From Terriglobales bacterium (lineage in GTDB: Bacteria; Acidobacteriota; Terriglobia; Terriglobales; Acidobacteriaceae): 5,100 nucleotides of DNA. Both the position numbers and the translations under genes were made by a program. Below the pieces are notes generated by a model. That model was not told the DNA's origin and did no database searches. It saw nothing but the letters and a program-made list of their open reading frames with translations. The stretch lies in contig JAFAWN010000251.1 in NCBI GenBank assembly GCA_019241735.1, positions 1-5,100 of the forward strand. The letters are read 5' to 3'. Below are positions 4,903 to 5,100 of this stretch, in pieces. Position 1 is the stretch's first letter. Each line of letters opens with the position of its first letter.

Positions 4903-5100
4903 AATATATTGACCTGAATTGCGACATGGGGGAACGCCCGCAGGATATTGCCAACGGCGTCCAGGAGGCGCTGATGCCCTCGATTACTTCGGTCAACGTT
5001 GCGTGCGGGGGGCACGCGGGTGATCGCGAGACGATGAAGCGCACCATCGAACAGGCACTTCGGTGGAAGGTAGCGGTGGGGGCGCACCCCGGGTATCCAG
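4899..5100 (+). CDS. pxpA: 5-oxoprolinase subunit PxpA (LamB/YcsF family), N-terminal part
   Basis: Sixty-seven codons are visible before the window edge; full-length family members are about 250 residues, so most of the gene is missing. Three family hallmarks are present: MKYIDLNCDMGE (1-12), SVNVACGGHAGDRETM (31-46) with the CGGH metal/substrate-site motif, and VAVGAHPGYP (58-67). Family knowledge: PxpA is the subunit with a deacetylase-like barrel that acts with PxpB and PxpC to convert 5-oxoproline to glutamate using ATP. The start ATG overlaps the pxpC stop (ATGA). CAGG directly before it is too close to serve as a normal ribosome site, so coupled translation is likely. The order pxpB-pxpC-pxpA is the same as in E. 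coli (ybgJKL). Confidence 0.93.
   Translation, partial: MKYIDLNCDMGERPQDIANGVQEALMPSITSVNVACGGHAGDRETMKRTIEQALRWKVAVGAHPGYP

Overview
The window looks like bacterial chromosome, moderately GC-rich, most likely from the Acidobacteriota (Terriglobia/Koribacter-like). This rests on recalled family resemblance, chiefly the left-edge DUF3857-type exported protein. I ran no database search. I see no transposase, phage gene, CRISPR array, tRNA or rRNA. All the larger genes belong to recognisable families.

Layout. (1) 1-416, minus strand: N-terminal part of an exported DUF3857-type protein, cut by the window edge. (2) 417-625: divergent intergenic region with four successive inverted repeats and a candidate minus-strand promoter with a perfect TTGACA. 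This is the most structured non-coding DNA in the window. (3) 626-1921, plus: exported metal-dependent amidohydrolase of the prolidase/imidazolonepropionase-like group. (4) 1922-2037: hairpin-forming spacer, then a 7-5-7 perfect dyad 41 bp ahead of the next gene. (5) 2038-2583 and 2593-3135, plus: a cytoplasmic thiol peroxidase (AhpC/TSA-type peroxiredoxin) and a DsbA-like CPHC thioredoxin-fold protein. They are 9 bp apart, and the Shine-Dalgarno of the second overlaps the stop of the first. (6) 3136-3265: spacer with a hairpin spanning the preceding stop codon. (7) 3266-5100, plus: pxpB-pxpC-pxpA, the ATP-dependent 5-oxoprolinase operon. Its genes are joined by two 4-bp ATGA overlaps, and pxpA runs off the right edge.

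How the genes work together. PxpABC opens 5-oxoproline (pyroglutamate, a spontaneous cyclisation product of glutamine and N-terminal Gln) to glutamate. The peroxiredoxin/DsbA-like pair is a probable two-gene thiol-redox unit; whether the second protein reduces the first is an open inference. The exported amidohydrolase may act on peptides or other small amides outside the cytoplasm, but its substrate cannot be read from the sequence. I found no convincing new multi-gene system. The points most worth checking are the dyad cluster at 433-542, the dyad before the peroxiredoxin gene, and the unusual cysteine arrangement of the peroxiredoxin.
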